DNA from: Akebia trifoliata
Lineage: Eukaryota; Streptophyta; Magnoliopsida; Ranunculales; Lardizabalaceae
Length of the DNA stretch: 64,000 nucleotides
NCBI GenBank assembly: GCA_017979445.1
Contig: CM030710.1
Span: 13,626,248 to 13,690,247 of the forward strand
Direction of reading: 5' to 3'
The position numbers and the translations under genes were made by a program. Positions 22,235-34,339 of the stretch are shown here, piece by piece. The stretch's first letter is position 1. Every line of letters begins with the position of its first letter. Under the pieces are notes generated by a model. That model was not told where the DNA came from. It ran no database searches and was given only the letters and a program-made list of their open reading frames with translations.

Positions 22235-23960
22235 CATAGACACCCTATTTTTGTACTCGCCTGATTAATCAACTCGTCAACCCGATTGCAACGGTTCCCA
22301 ATGATGGATGATTATTCCAATGCTTTATTTTGTTACCAGATATGTTTAAGAAATCCGGATGAGGTATCTCAAATTAACAAAACTGTAGAAACCACGATAC
22401 GCTAGGAAAATATAACCTCAAAAGCTTAGAAATCATCATTTTTCAAATAAAAATAAGCTTTATGATAAAAATCACTAAAAAATGATCAAATTACCAAAAT
22501 ATCCCTAACCTTAAAATATCTCTAGAGCTTACGTTACGTTTAGGAAAACCCATTCAAATACATAAAACAACAGATCAAAATCAAATAAATCATTTCGCCA
22601 ATTTTAATAGAATTTGATAAAATTACAAAAATGCCCCTCATAAAGTTCACGACCATTCCACACAAAATTTTCATAAATGATACAAATCAATATTTCCATT
22701 GAATTCCTTACGAAAAATCGATTCTAAAACATCTTAGAACATAAAAAATCGACTTAAAACGCGAAAAGTCCTCTCCGGGGGTAAAACGGTAATTTTACAA
22801 TTTTTATAATTAAAAATTTAGAAATTAATAAATAAAATATTAAATAATTAAAGTGAAACATTAATGAAATTAATTTAAAATTTTGAACTAAAAAAATCGA
22901 TCAATCAGGTTCCTAGGCAAAATTGTTGAGGGTTGCCAAGATATTTCTTCAAGGACCCCTCAATTTGGGGGTCCAAAGAATTAAAGATATAATAGAAGGA
23001 GGTTCTTCAAAAAATTAAAGTCAATCAAGCAAGACTAAAGTCAAGGTATTAAAGTCAATCAAGTAAGACTAAAGTCAAAATTTAAGTCGATTAAGTAAGA
23101 CTAAAGTTAATATATTAAAGTTAATCAATTAAGACTAAAGTCAATCAAATAAGACCAAAAGTCAAAATCCTAATAGAGTTCTAATTAAATAATAATTCTA
23201 TTTAATAGAATTCTAACTAAAATATAAATTTATGTAAAACAATTCTAATTAAAATACAACTCTACCTAATAGAATTCTAACTAAAATACAACTTTAACTA
23301 AAAGAATATAATTAAACATTAATTCTATCTAAACAAACCCTTAAAAAAATCTATAAATAGGAGTCTCCACACCCTATTTTCGTATCAAATCAAAAAACCC
23401 TTGGAAAAGTAGGTCAAGAAGCCTCCCCAACCTTCCCAAAATCCTAATTTTGAAGCCCTAACTCCTTATCGAACATCCATACCTCAACTTTAGCTCAAAA
23501 AACACCCAAAAACCCTTCCAAAACACCTTCAAATCCATAAGAAAAATCAGAAAACTCACAGATCTAAGAAGAAGATATCTCAACTTGAAGATCAGAAATC
23601 AAATCCGGTAACGGACGAATAGCAAGGAAATACATACGTAGATACTCTTCGCTGGTGCTGAGGGAATCATTGTAATTGGCAAGGTAACTTTATTTTAAAT
23701 TTTTTAATTATAATTATTTGTTATTTTTGGTCTATTTTACAATGTAACCGATTTTTGGGAATAAGTAGAGACCAGCACTTGCCGGGCGGGGTTGGTGCCT
23801 AACACCTTCTAACCCCGTAACGTGATCCTCGATCCCATATTTTCTTTCGTAGATTAGTTGTCTTTGTTTTAGAGTCAATGATCGGTTCTTAGACCGTAAT
23901 AACTAGGTGGCGACTCCCAAACCTCAAAGGTCAAAAGCGGATCCGCGCACCCCGCAGATC
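22235..23960 (+). mobile_element. 3' LTR of OgD (about 1.73 kb)
   Basis: Starts CATAGACACCC, a mutated TGTAGACACCC, right after the polypurine tract. The TATA box TATAAATA is at 23352-23359. The TTGACTTTAGTCTTA-type minisatellite lies at 22985-23170 in complementary form. The R-region phrase GGTTGGTGCCTAACACCTTC is near 23790. The last recognisable LTR bases are CACCCCGCAGATC near 23960; the usual CTTTCA end is not clear, so the border has an error of about 15 bp. OgD was inserted into OgE, whose pol begins directly after it. Confidence 0.88.
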
Positions 23961-24640
23961 CATGCAAACATTCAATCGAAGATCATGGTCATCTCCGAGC
24001 TACCAAACAAACCACTTTCTCACCTCATCCGCACACTCAAAGAAGGAGAAGTCTTGAACAATTGAAAGAAATTTCCATTAACCCTTGAGGCTGCTTAGGC
24101 CTAAACAAATGCTATTAGACAACTCTAATTTGCTCGAGGATTATAACGAGTCCTCATCCTTGGGCAAAGACTATTTTGAGGGCTCCCTATTTTTATTAAT
24201 GAATTTGCATGATTGTTCTTCTTATTTCAGATATCCAAAAAATAACAAAAAAATAAACATTCCTCAAAAATTAAAAAAATCTAAAACATCTCAAAAGACA
24301 AAAAAAATCAAAAACCTTTCAAAATTATAAAAAAATAGATATTTTTCAAAAATCAAAAAAAAAGTTTTCAAGATATCTGTCTCGATCAAATGAGTACCCA
24401 GATATAACAGAATTTAAATGGGACGAGTATGATTTTGATCTTAAACTCGACTTTGACCTCATGGGGATCGAAAAAAAGTCTGAAGACGAAATGGAGTACC
24501 CACCCAAAGAAATCAAAGACTTGGTAGAGCGTCACGAGAAAGGTGTTGAGCCAAACATTGAGGATACAGATTCAATCAATCTTGGTACCGAAGAAGACCC
24601 ACAAATCGTCAAGATCAGAGCCTTATTAACGTCACAATAA
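23961..24640 (+). pseudogene. OgE: pol spacer before reverse transcriptase
   Basis: Degenerate coding sequence of a second, diverged Ogre subfamily. A frame with several stops reads ISELPNKPLSHLIRTLKEGE (about 23990), then a Lys-rich stretch around 24230-24330. It continues with NEYPDITEFKWDEYDFDL (from about 24390) and NLGTEEDPQIVKIRALL (24580). The last phrase is the usual lead-in to Ogre RT. The 5' part of the polyprotein (gag, protease) is cut off by the OgD insertion. Confidence 0.6.
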
Positions 24641-25560
24641 AATGAAGAAATGATCAAACTCTTACTAGATTATCAAGATGTCTTCGCATGGTCATACAAA
24701 GATATACCTGGGTTAGACACAGATCTGGTTGTCCACAAGCTGTCAATCATTCCCGAAAGTAAGTTGATCAAGAAAAAATTGAGAAGACTGAAGCTAGAAT
24801 GGACCCTCAAGGTCAAAGATGAGGTCATGAAGTAATTCGAAGTAGGATTTCTTACAGTTTCTACATACCTTGAATGGTTAGCTAACGTCGTCCTAGTACC
24901 TAAGAAAGATGGAAAGGTACGCATGTGTGTTGACTACCGAGACTTGAACAAAGCCAATCCTAAGGATAATTTCCCAGTACCACACATCGACACTCTATTC
25001 AAGAGTACAACAGGGCATGTCATGTTCTCGTTCATGGACGGCTTCTCAGGCTATAATCAGATAAAAATGATAGAAGAAGATCAAGAAAAGACTGCATTCA
25101 TTATACCATGAGGTACTTTTCACTACAAAGTCATGCCATTTGGGCTAAAGAACGCAGGGACAACTTACCAAAGGGCAATGACCATTTTATTCCATGACAT
25201 GATTCATAAGGAAATGAGGTCTATGTAGATGACATAATCGCTAAACCCGACATTGAAGAAAACCATCTGGTAAATCTCAAGAAATTGTTCGACAGGCTAA
25301 GGAAGTACAGTTTAAGGCTCAACCTAGCAAAATGTATATTCGGAGCAACATCAAGCAAGCTACTGGGATTTTTGTCAACAGAAGGGGCATCGAGATAGAT
25401 CCGGCAAAAACCAAGTATATCCTAGAAATGAAGGCACCTGTTTCAGAGAGAGATGTTTGGGATTTTCTAGAAAGAATACAGTACATAAGTTGATTCATTT
25501 CTCAACTCACGCCTATCTATGAGCTAGTCTTCAAGCTACTCAGAAAAGATACGTCGAAGA
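24641..25560 (+). pseudogene. OgE reverse transcriptase, broken
   Basis: RNA-dependent DNA polymerase domain. Visible in order are DVFAWSYKDIPGLDTDLVVH (24680), DGKVRMCVDYRDLNKANPKD (24910), FSFMDGFSGYNQIKM (25030), FHYKVMPFGLKNAGTTYQRA (25120) and the catalytic YVDD (about 25211-25222). TGA replaces Trp or Gly after FIIP at about 25110. TAA follows MK in the thumb-side segment at 24835. A loss of one or two bases just before YVDD shifts the frame. Later segments (KLLGF and EIDPAKTKYI near 25360-25420) are in yet another frame. It is inactive. Confidence 0.88.
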
Positions 25561-26030
25561 AGTGGAACAAAAACTATCAGGAAGCCTTTGATAAGATCAA
25601 GCAATATCTACTCAATCTACTAGTCTTGGTCCCTTCTATTCTAGGGTGACCTCTACTTATGTACATCTCAATACAAGAAACGTCAATGGGGTGTATACTA
25701 GGGCAACATGATGAAGTAGGAGGGAAGGAACAAGCCATCTACTATCTCAGCAAGAAATTTACCGAGTATGAAGCAAAATATTCAACTCTAGAGAAGACTT
25801 GCTACACATTAGTTTAGACACCAGCGCTAACAGGTCACACTGCAAAATGGCAACTATTATTATCCGAGTTTGACATCACCTGTCACTCAAAAGGCCATAA
25901 AAGAGCAAGCCATTGCAGATCATTTAGCCAAACACCCATTGCCTGACTACGAGCCATTGAAGACGAACTTTCCCGATGAAGCCATATTATTTATCGAGAT
26001 TGAGGACGATGACGAAAGACTAGACTAGAA
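25561..26030 (+). pseudogene. OgE gypsy-type RNase H, broken
   Basis: The domain directly after RT that degrades the RNA strand of the hybrid. Visible pieces are KKWNKNYQEAFDKIKQYL (25560), LMYISIQETSMGCILGQHDE (25655), EQAIYYLSKKFTEYEAKYST (25730) and LEKTCYTL (25790). A tail, SKGHKRASHCRSFS in the wrong frame, corresponds to the KAIKGxxIADHLA motif. Several frame changes and stops are present. Confidence 0.75.
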
Positions 26031-26420
26031 AATGTATTTCGACGGAGTAGCTAATAAAAAAGAGAATGGAATAGGGACAGTCTTGAATAAACCAGATGGG
26101 TCCCACGTACCAATTGCAATCAGACCGAAATTCCAATGTTTTAACAACAAAAATGAATACGAAGCGTGCATAGTAGGGTTGAAAGCAACACTAGAGCTCG
26201 AAGTAGATGAAATCGATGTGTTCGGAGATTCAAGCCTAATAGTCTATCAGACGACTGAAGAATCGAATACTCAAGAGTAGAGATTGATCCCTTACCATGA
26301 GTATCTCGAAGAATTAAGCTCAAGCTTTAACAGGATTTCATTCACATACATGTCGAGAGCTAATAGTCAATTCGTAGATACACTAGCTACGCTTGGTTCT
26401 ATGATCAACATTTCAAAAGA
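26031..26420 (+). pseudogene. OgE second (archaeal-like) RNase H domain
   Basis: A second RNase H fold after the first is characteristic of the Tat lineage. The frame from 26032 reads MYFDGVANKKENGIGTVL, NNKNEYEACIVGL, DEIDVFGDSSLIVYQ. A TAG replaces a sense codon at 26278. It continues in the same frame as RLIPYHEYLEEL and SRANSQFVDTLATLGSM. All four catalytic acids are still visible (FDG, NEYEA, GDSS, VDTLA). Only stops, not lost active-site residues, disable it. Confidence 0.8.
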
Positions 26421-27754
26421 CTTAGTCATCAACCCCGCTGAGATTGGAATTCAAGATAAACCAGCTTATTGTCTACCCAACGAAGTAGAAGAATCTGAAG
26501 AAAAGCCATGGTACTCGGACATCAAGGCATATCTCAAAGATCGAACCCTCTCCTCAGATGCAACGCCAAATGATCGAAGGACTATTCAAAAATTAGCAGG
26601 GCAATTCTTTTGAAGCAACGATATTCTGTATAAGAAATCACACCACGAGGTCTTACTTCGATGTGTGACAGAAGTATGAGCAAAAAAATTAATTGAGACT
26701 GTACATGGGGGAGTCTATGGGCCCCACATGAATGGTCACATGCTAACCAAGAAGATTATGCGGATGGGATACTACTGGTTGACAATGGAGAGTGACTGCT
26801 ATCAGCACGTCTGCAAATGCCATTTATGTCAGATTTATGCCAACAAAATTAATGCTCCACCTTCAAAACTAAATAATATGACCACCCTTTGGCCCTTCTC
26901 GCTCTGGGGCATGGATGTAATCAAATAGATCTCACCGAAAGCGACAAACGAGCATCGCTTCATCCTTGTTGCTATTGATTATTTTATTAAGTGGGTAGAA
27001 GCTGCATCCTATGCTAATGTCACGAAAAGGAATGTCCTAAAATTTTTCAAGAACAATATAATCCGTCGTTATGGACTTCCTAGTAGATTAGTAACTGACA
27101 ATGCGAAAAACTTAAAAAATAAGGATATGATTAAGATGTGCGAAAACTTCCAGATCACTCATCACAACTCTGTACCTTACAAACCTAAGATGAATGGAGC
27201 CATCGAGACAGCCAACAAGAATATTAAGAGAATTATCGAGAAAATGGTTGTTATATAGAAGGATTGGCACGACATGTTGTCTTTTGCACTTCACGTCTAT
27301 CGAACCTCATTCAAAAATTCGATTGGGGCAACTCTGTATTCATTGGTGCACGGAATGGAAGCAGTCTTACCTGTCGAAGTTGAGATTCCCTCCCTTCAGA
27401 TCTTAAAAGAAGTTGAATTAGATGAAACTGAATGGATTCAAGCTTGATTTGACCAAATGAATCTGATTGAAGAGAAATGCCTTGAAGCTATTTGTCAAAG
27501 ACATATCTATCAATGACGAATAGTTCGTACCTACAACAAAAAGGTCAAAACTAGAGATTTCTCACTAGGAGACCTTATTTTGAAGAAGATTTTGCCAATC
27601 CAAGAAGATGCTAAAGAAAAATTCAAACCAAACTATGAGGGACCATTCATCATGCAGAAAGTAATGATAGGAGGAGCTTTGATCCTTACAAAAATGGACG
27701 GATAAGTCTTCCCTCAACCGATCAATGCTAACACTATCAAGAAATACTATTCCT
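26421..27754 (+). pseudogene. OgE integrase, broken, with its stop codon split by a solo LTR
   Basis: Inserts the cDNA into the genome. The HHCC zinc finger is intact: VHGGVYGPHMNGH at 26703-26740 and HVCKCHLCQIY at 26805-26835. The DD35E core is also present: WGMDVI (26908), VTDNAKN (27093) and NGAIETANKN (27195). The C-terminus runs to INANTIKKYYS. Stops occur, for example TAG in place of a sense codon after GMDVIK (26927), after EKMVVI (27257) and after EWIQA (27446). The frame is otherwise well kept. The final codons are tac tat tcc t, then the inserted LTR; the original TAA is completed at 29774-29779 on the far side. Confidence 0.88.
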
Positions 27755-29773
27755 TGTAGACACCCCAATTTGCACGAACCCATAGGAAAATCCAAATTTT
27801 TTCGAATTAATTTCGATTTAGAACTCAAGTTCTTCGACGGACCCACATTGCTATCTTGCATCATTTTCATGCATACATGCATCATCTCATATCATTGCAT
27901 GCCCATGCCTTGTCCCTAATCCACTTAAACCTATGCCCATCACCCAAACCCAAATCCAAATCCATATCCCAAATCCAAATCCAAATCCAAGTTCATGTCC
28001 TAACCCAAAACCAAGTCCATCCTAAGCCCAAACCCAAGTCCACATCCTAACCCAAAACCAAGTCCATCCTAAGCCCAAATCCAAGTCCATATCCCAAATC
28101 CAAACCCAAGTCCATTCTCTCACCCCTTAAATGATGACACATGTTGATACCTCATAAGCCCCCAATACCCAATGCATCATCTAATTGGAGGGTCAACTTT
28201 CCCTTTGTGAAAACTCAAGAATGCCCTTCTCAAAAGGTTTAGTCAAACCAAAAAGGTTGTTTGGTCTTTGGTAATAATCCATAAAGGTGAGGGAACTTCC
28301 CATTATACCCTCAAAAGGTGGGAATCTTCAAGTACATACATGGAGTTCTCCCATTGGTCCATTTCAAAATTATACTTCTACCCTTACTTTATTTGTTATT
28401 TACAAATGAACCAAAGTCTACTTTTCACCTACCACTTCACCTTTACACATGTCATCCTCCTATTCACCCTCCCAAATGTGCTTTTGTTTTCCCATTGGTC
28501 CATTTCAAAACTACACTTCCACCCTTGCTTTATGAGTTATTTACAAATAAACCAAGATCTACTTTTTACCTACCACTCCACCTTTACACATGTCACTCCC
28601 CCATTCACCCTCCCAAAAGTACTTTTGTTCTCTCACCTCTATTTACCAAAAAAACAAGGATCAAAGCATGTTTTTAGGGTTTCTTCACAAATGTCATCTT
28701 TACCCCCATACAAATGAAAAATTCAAAAAGAAATAACCTAAATCTCATGTCCATTTTCTTCATTTTTAGGGTTGGACCACTTTATCCCCAAAAGTCTTCC
28801 AAAAACTCTATAAATACCCTCAATTTCCATGAACAACTCATGCTCTCAAGCCCCCATCTCTCAACCTAAAACTCTACAAAAATTCCTACTCATTCTCTCA
28901 TCTTCTAAACTTCAACTCAACCCTTAACCATCTCATTCATCTCTCAAGCCTACTCTTCAAGGTCCAAGTTCACCATCAAGGGACAAGGTAGGGTTTAAGA
29001 TGTAGTTTACTTATTTCAAAGTTTGCATTCTCTTCTTCTAACCCTCTCTTTATTTTATTTTTAGAAAGCCTTAGGATGTAATGTATACCCTCTCCCGTCC
29101 CCGGTAGATTGGACTAAGGTTCGATCGAAAGGATGGGGGTTGAAGCCCTTTTCACCTCAATCTCATGCATCATATTGTACACAATGCACACACTCACCTA
29201 TGCATGGCAATGATGAAGAAATGTGTCACCCTCTTGATGGGGTGAAACACTAAGTTTCTAGCCATGCATACATGCATCATGGTTGTGGCCTTAAGGGAAC
29301 TCCATCATGGAGTCTCTCTAAAAGTTCAAACCTACATTCATATTCATAAATTTAATGTGGCTACATGGGTCATTCTTTTCCATAGAATGCCCCTAATGTC
29401 ATGTTAAAAATCAAAAACCCTTTGTTAAGGGAATATTCCACTTATGCACACACCACTCTTACCATACATTCTCATGCATTTTAATATTTGTTTTCTTGAA
29501 TTTTTTACAAAATAAAATGGCCAAGCAAGGTAACCACCTTTGGTGGAGAGGATGGGGTGCCTAACACCTTCCCCATCCTCTAATCGGACCTCCTTACCTA
29601 GATCTTAGGTAGACCTTGCCCTTTCCAACAAATGAGAGTCACTACAATGCCATGGAAAAATGGTTTTCAAAAAAATCAATTCGGGTGCCCATTCACACCC
29701 ATTTCCAAAAAAGAATGGTGGCGACTCCAAACAATGTAGTATTGAGGTTCATTGTGAACATTTCATGTCTACA
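27755..29773 (+). mobile_element. Solo LTR of family B (2019 bp)
   Basis: A lone LTR with perfect ends: it begins TGTAGAC and finishes GTCTACA. It is flanked by an exact 5-bp target duplication TTCCT (27750-27754 and 29774-29778). Removing it and one TTCCT restores a continuous integrase end and stop. It shows a TATA box (TATAAATA, about 28809-28816), a C-rich G-poor upstream half with CCAAATCC and AAGTCCATCC minisatellites (27935-28110), an R-like region (GTGCCTAACACCTTC near 29550; CTTACCTAGATCTTAGGTAG near 29592) and GGTGGCGACTCC near the end (29709). It presumably arose by recombination between two LTRs of a complete element. Confidence 0.93.
28350..28633 (+). repeat. 141-bp tandem duplication inside the family B LTR
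   Basis: Two head-to-tail copies, 28350-28490 and 28491-28633, each starting CCCATTGGTCCATTTCAAAA. They lie about 180 bp upstream of the TATA box, as a duplicated upstream promoter block would. The overlapping frames at 28268-28717 repeat because of this duplication. Confidence 0.88.
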
Positions 29774-31430
29774 TTCCTAAAAACTGATCTTGAGATGACG
29801 AAAAGCCATCTTTGTTATTCTAAACCAACTGTCAACCCTAGTCAACCCTTTTCAGCCATCACATTCATTTCTTAACCTGAGACTGGGGCAAGGCAACAAT
29901 TACAAAATGATACAAAAAAAAAGATACAAAAGAAAAGAAAAACAAAAAAAATTAAAAGCATCAAAATACTCTTGCCCCGCATGAGGATAAACTATGAACG
30001 GCTTAAAATACAAAAAAATCAAAAAAGTCAAAAAATTCGAATACTTGATCTTGGCTCGACACAAATCTCTAGCCTAAACAAGTTCAAGAGACGTTGGGAG
30101 GAGACATAGATCCCCTTTTCGAAATAAAATAGACGAACCCCATGTCTAGCCCACTTTAGATAAACTAAGACCCAGACCTTAACCTTTTTTTATCCTTCGA
30201 CTACTATTAGCCCAAGCCAATGTTTCATCCCAACAAAAGTCTTTTCTGATTAAGGAATGTTCTAGGGAAACACAATGACAATAACAACACCAATGATCTT
30301 GTGACTTGGTTCGGACCTCAAAGTCTCGTTAGTCGTTGGAAGACTCGAGAGGGGAATCCAGGACGGATATTAAAAAAAAAGAGTACTCGAAGTGTAGAGT
30401 ACCCGATCTCGCGGCTCAACTTGAGTTGTCAAATCACGAATAGTTGTCAGTAAACTCGAGATGGAAATCTAGATCTACTACTCAAGAAAAAGTACCACTC
30501 CAAGAGTAGAGTCGCCGATCTCGCAGCTCAACTTGAGTCACCAAGCCATAAAGACACAGAGGCTCCGAGTCAAAATTACAATATAAAGAGCCAAAAAAAA
30601 CAAGTATTGTATGAAAAGGTAAGGTGAAAATTCGAAAGGGCGCTATGAGTAGAAAAATCAGATTATGGCAAGATTAAAGCCATCGACACGATGAAAATCC
30701 TAAAAAGGACGTCGATGAACAAAAATATGGAAGTCGGTGGCACCAGGGACAATAAGGGTAAAAAAAACTCTTGGCCCGCAAGAGTATAAACTGTGAATGG
30801 CGAAATCTTTCCAAGAAAACCCGTAGCCTGAGTAGATAACAGTCTTCCAACACTAGGGCAATGGGGATGACTCTAAAGGAACCAAAATGATAATTGATGT
30901 TCGTATCCTCTATGGTTGGCAAAAATACCAAGACCGTTACAACTAAAGATTTTACAAATTCTGAATTTATCATACTCAATTGATAAAGACATTTCATTAG
31001 ATTTCAAAAACTACTATTTTGGCCAGTGACGACAAATCTAGAACTAATTCAACAAAACTTCGTGTTTTCAATAACAATAGATATACCCAAGGCCAAGTAC
31101 AGACAAAACCTATTTTCTTTGCATTAATCTTTTAATATTTTACATACATTAAGATAATGACAAGAAAATATAAAAAGTGGAAATACAACGTAGTCAGTCA
31201 AACATCATGATAATAAATGAAAAAGGAGGCAAGGCATTCCTCCAAAGTATGGATCCAGGCAGCCTGACTCATCATCACTCTTTCAGCATCTGAAGCTAGA
31301 GACAAATACCCACAACGAGCTTGATTACAGACTGAGAACTCAGGACATCATTTCCAAGCAAAAGGACTGAGTCTTCTTCTCCAGATTCTTTGTCTTATTT
31401 AGATTTGCTTCCTCTCCCTTAGCCAATGCT
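29774..31430 (+). mobile_element. OgE 3' untranslated region, truncated
   Basis: Continues from the integrase stop. The phrase AAAGCCATCTTTGTTATTCT matches in position and partly in sequence the start of the OgH and OgB 3' UTRs. It holds a diverged direct repeat (TACTCTTGCCCCGCATGAGG near 29968; ACTCTTGGCCCGCAAGAG near 30768). It also holds a duplicated block of about 120 bp containing CCGATCTCGCGGCTCAACTT (30345-30440, 30460-30545) and a strong hairpin (30681-30717). From 31000 to 31430 the content is A/T-rich and unassigned. No polypurine tract or LTR follows; the sequence meets OgF gag tail-to-tail near 31430. I see no gene here. Confidence 0.55.
30681..30717 (+). ncRNA. 3' UTR hairpin in OgE, related to the stem-loop units
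   Basis: CATCGAC (30681-30687) pairs perfectly with GTCGATG (30711-30717). Inside, TCCT (30698-30701) pairs with AGGA (30706-30709) around an AAAA tetraloop, preceded by GAAAA. The architecture is that of the units in OgB, OgD, OgG and OgH, but the outer stem sequence is unrelated and the interval is 23 rather than 18 nt. Confidence 0.45.
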
Positions 31431-32823
31431 GTATTTGGTGGCGAGAACCTCATTAGGGACCATCACTCTAGTAAGAAAAGGGTTGGGAGGCTTATGATTG
31501 ATTAAGTGGATGAGAAATACTGGGTCAAACGAGAGTTGAGTGTTGGATACCATGTTGAAAGTTTGAGGAGGTTGGTAAGTAGTTAGAGGGTTGGTGGTAA
31601 CATTTGGCTGCTCAGGGGCAGGGACAATAACCTTTTTGGTGTCAATGAGTTCTTAAACTATGTGACGAAGAGCGACGCAACGATCAGTAGGATGATCGGG
31701 ATTTTGGTGAAACTCACAAAATATATTGGGATTGTGAGAAGTAGGGAGCGGGTTTGGTAAAGGTCAACGTTGAAGAGGTGCAATGAGCCCTTTACTTAAT
31801 AGTTTATGAAAAATAAGGCTCAAAGAGATCCTAAGATCAATGAATTTCCTATGTGATCGAGATTGACTAGGGTTAACTTGGTTGGTAGACAAGGTGGTAG
31901 ATTGGATAGGGGTAGCAAATGTACTAGCTACAAAGGCGTGATTAGTACTAGGCTTGGAATTTTTGAGCTTATCGTCAGAAGGATTGGAAAGGAGCCCGGA
32001 AACAAAGGCATCTTCCAGTTGGCTATCGGTTTGCAATAGAGACTTGAATGTAGGAAGGTATTGGGATACTTGATATCAAGCATACCCTTGCGAGAGATTT
32101 TTTAAGATAATAGCTACTTGTTCTTTCTCTGAAGGTCTATCCCACATTTGTGTACCTTGGCCCTCCAGCGACCAATGAAGTTAATAAACGTTTCCCCATT
32201 CTTCTGTTTAGTTGACTCAAAATCCCTTCTTGAAGTTTCAATCTCAGTACTGTACTTATACTGATGCCAAAAAGCCTTTGACATTTTCTCCCATGTACCT
32301 ACTGTAGTTGGATTTTGAGACATCAACCATCGTAGAGCTGATCCTGATAGAGTCCGTTGAAATAACAATGTCATATGTTCATCACTGAGTCCCATACTGC
32401 ACATGTTAGTAACATACACCTTAAGATGAATTTTTGTACAACCTACCCCACTGAACTTGTCCATTTCAGGTATTACAAATTTCTCTGGCAAATGAATTCT
32501 AGGGATACGATTCAGAGCTTCAATGCCAGTTGCAATTTCATCGATACCCTTTATATTCTTCGGAACTGACTCCAACTGACATATCCTGTTGGCTAACACC
32601 GAATTTTCATCAACATGTTTTTCATCTCCATCAAATTCAAAGACCTCATGTGCACGTCTCGTTGCATTTTCTTCTACCCTTTTTTCTTTTGAATCGTCAA
32701 GGGGATTGCCCGTTGATTCTGAAATATGTTATAAAACTTTCACTTTGTCTTTTATACTATTGATATCATTGGCAAAGGCTGCCAAAATCTTACGGATCTC
32801 TGTAAGCTCAGATTCTGAAGTCA
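31430..32823 (-). pseudogene. OgF gag, broken and 3'-truncated
   Basis: Capsid/nucleocapsid gene of a minus-strand Ogre element. The start is at 32823 (MTSESELTEIRKILAAFAND), aligning with OgH at 58992. The best frame, 32599-32114, holds the capsid core LPEKFVIPEMDKFSGVGCTK, NMCSMGLSDEHMTLLFQRTL, SALRWLMSQNP and SKAFWHQYKYSTEI. A one-base loss near 32147 shifts the frame to VDRPSEKEQVAIILKNLS and to the 32036-31764 segment. The zinc-knuckle-like CEFHQNPDHPTDRC lies near 31680-31720. Homology to OgH ends near 31430-31485. Unlike OgH it keeps Trp at the SKAFW position. Confidence 0.82.
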
Positions 32824-34306
32824 TTTCTACCTGTTGAATTGGTACTGACGTTCGTTCTAACCGACTGGACTTACAATTCCAACTAGGAGGTGGACGTTTG
32901 AGTTTGGGCGCAATGATAATCCTAGAAATCCCATCAAAGGTGGATTACTAGTTACAGACCCTAGAGTAGACTTTTAACAAATAGAGGTTTCTCTTGAGAG
33001 CATGGGTTAAGTTAACTCCTAGATTCAAAATCTCTAACCAATTAAATATTTCGATCAAGAAATATTATATGAAGATGATTTACTGATCTTGTTAAGTATG
33101 AAATATTCAATCCATTGAATTAAACTGGCCGATGCAAGGTGATTGGGATATGTACGCATTTGAGTTTGGGCCGGTTCGACCCAATGAATTTGAATACTCC
33201 ACTTGTATCACTTCATCCAATATTTTTAAGCCAATTAATTAAACCGATCCATATGTTGATCCATAAGATCCATTTCCCAATTGGGATAATTAGTTTAACT
33301 TGATATTGACCAGTATGTCTCATCAATCAAGTTTATTGAGTTGGACCGATATTGTGAATTCGATTGAAGCGGTGTGGACCGGTCCACCCATTTACCTTTT
33401 AGTTGGTTTAAATAGAACAACCCGGGAACACTCATGATAAGTTTGACTCGTGATCGATAGGGAGGTTCTAAACTCTAGGTTTGCTATGTGCAATGCAATT
33501 TATCTGACCACCCTTACCCAAGTACACCTATATACCTCTCGAGCGTACTCAATCAGACAGTACGTGGTGACTAGGTTTGATATACTGTATAGGTAATAAT
33601 CTAAGACTTTAACTCAAATCTCTGAATTAAAAAAATAGTCAATTTAATCTCCAATTGAGAGGTGGTGCACGATACTGAGCAAGGGCTCTCTTAAGTCACC
33701 TTTCTTCTAGAATAGATGTAGTCTATCCCCTTTGTACCGTATTACATCGGGGCAGGATCTCACTTAGGCACTAATTTTAACTAAGAAATGAAGGTTGTGA
33801 ACTTAAATTAACTTTGATATACCATATAGGTACGAGTCTAGGGTTGGCGATCGGGACATGTGACTTTGCGACTTACAATAAGACAAAGGCTCAGGTCGTT
33901 CCAGCCTGGGTGCATCGATATACCTTTCAATGTCACTTGATCGAACGATACTGATACCCCATTTTTATATATCATAAAGGTACATGACTGGAGTTGTGGT
34001 TTTCAAGTATGACATCATATCTTACGAGAAGACTGGGCCATACACTAATACCACGTTGGTTATAAATGACATGCAAGCGTGCAATGTAACAAAATAAACG
34101 TGTTAGTGGTGTGTGCAAAATAAGGTAGGGTGTGCCCGGGGCATTTTTCAGATAAATAGGCTCGTGGGCCAGATCAAGTCATTAACATATGGATATCAAA
34201 TAAATATTGATCAAGATATTTAAGATCAATTAAGATCATATATATATATATATATATCAATTAAGATCATGGCATTTTAGATAAATATTGATCAGCATAC
34301 ACATCT

Positions 34307-34339
<33 letters not shown>

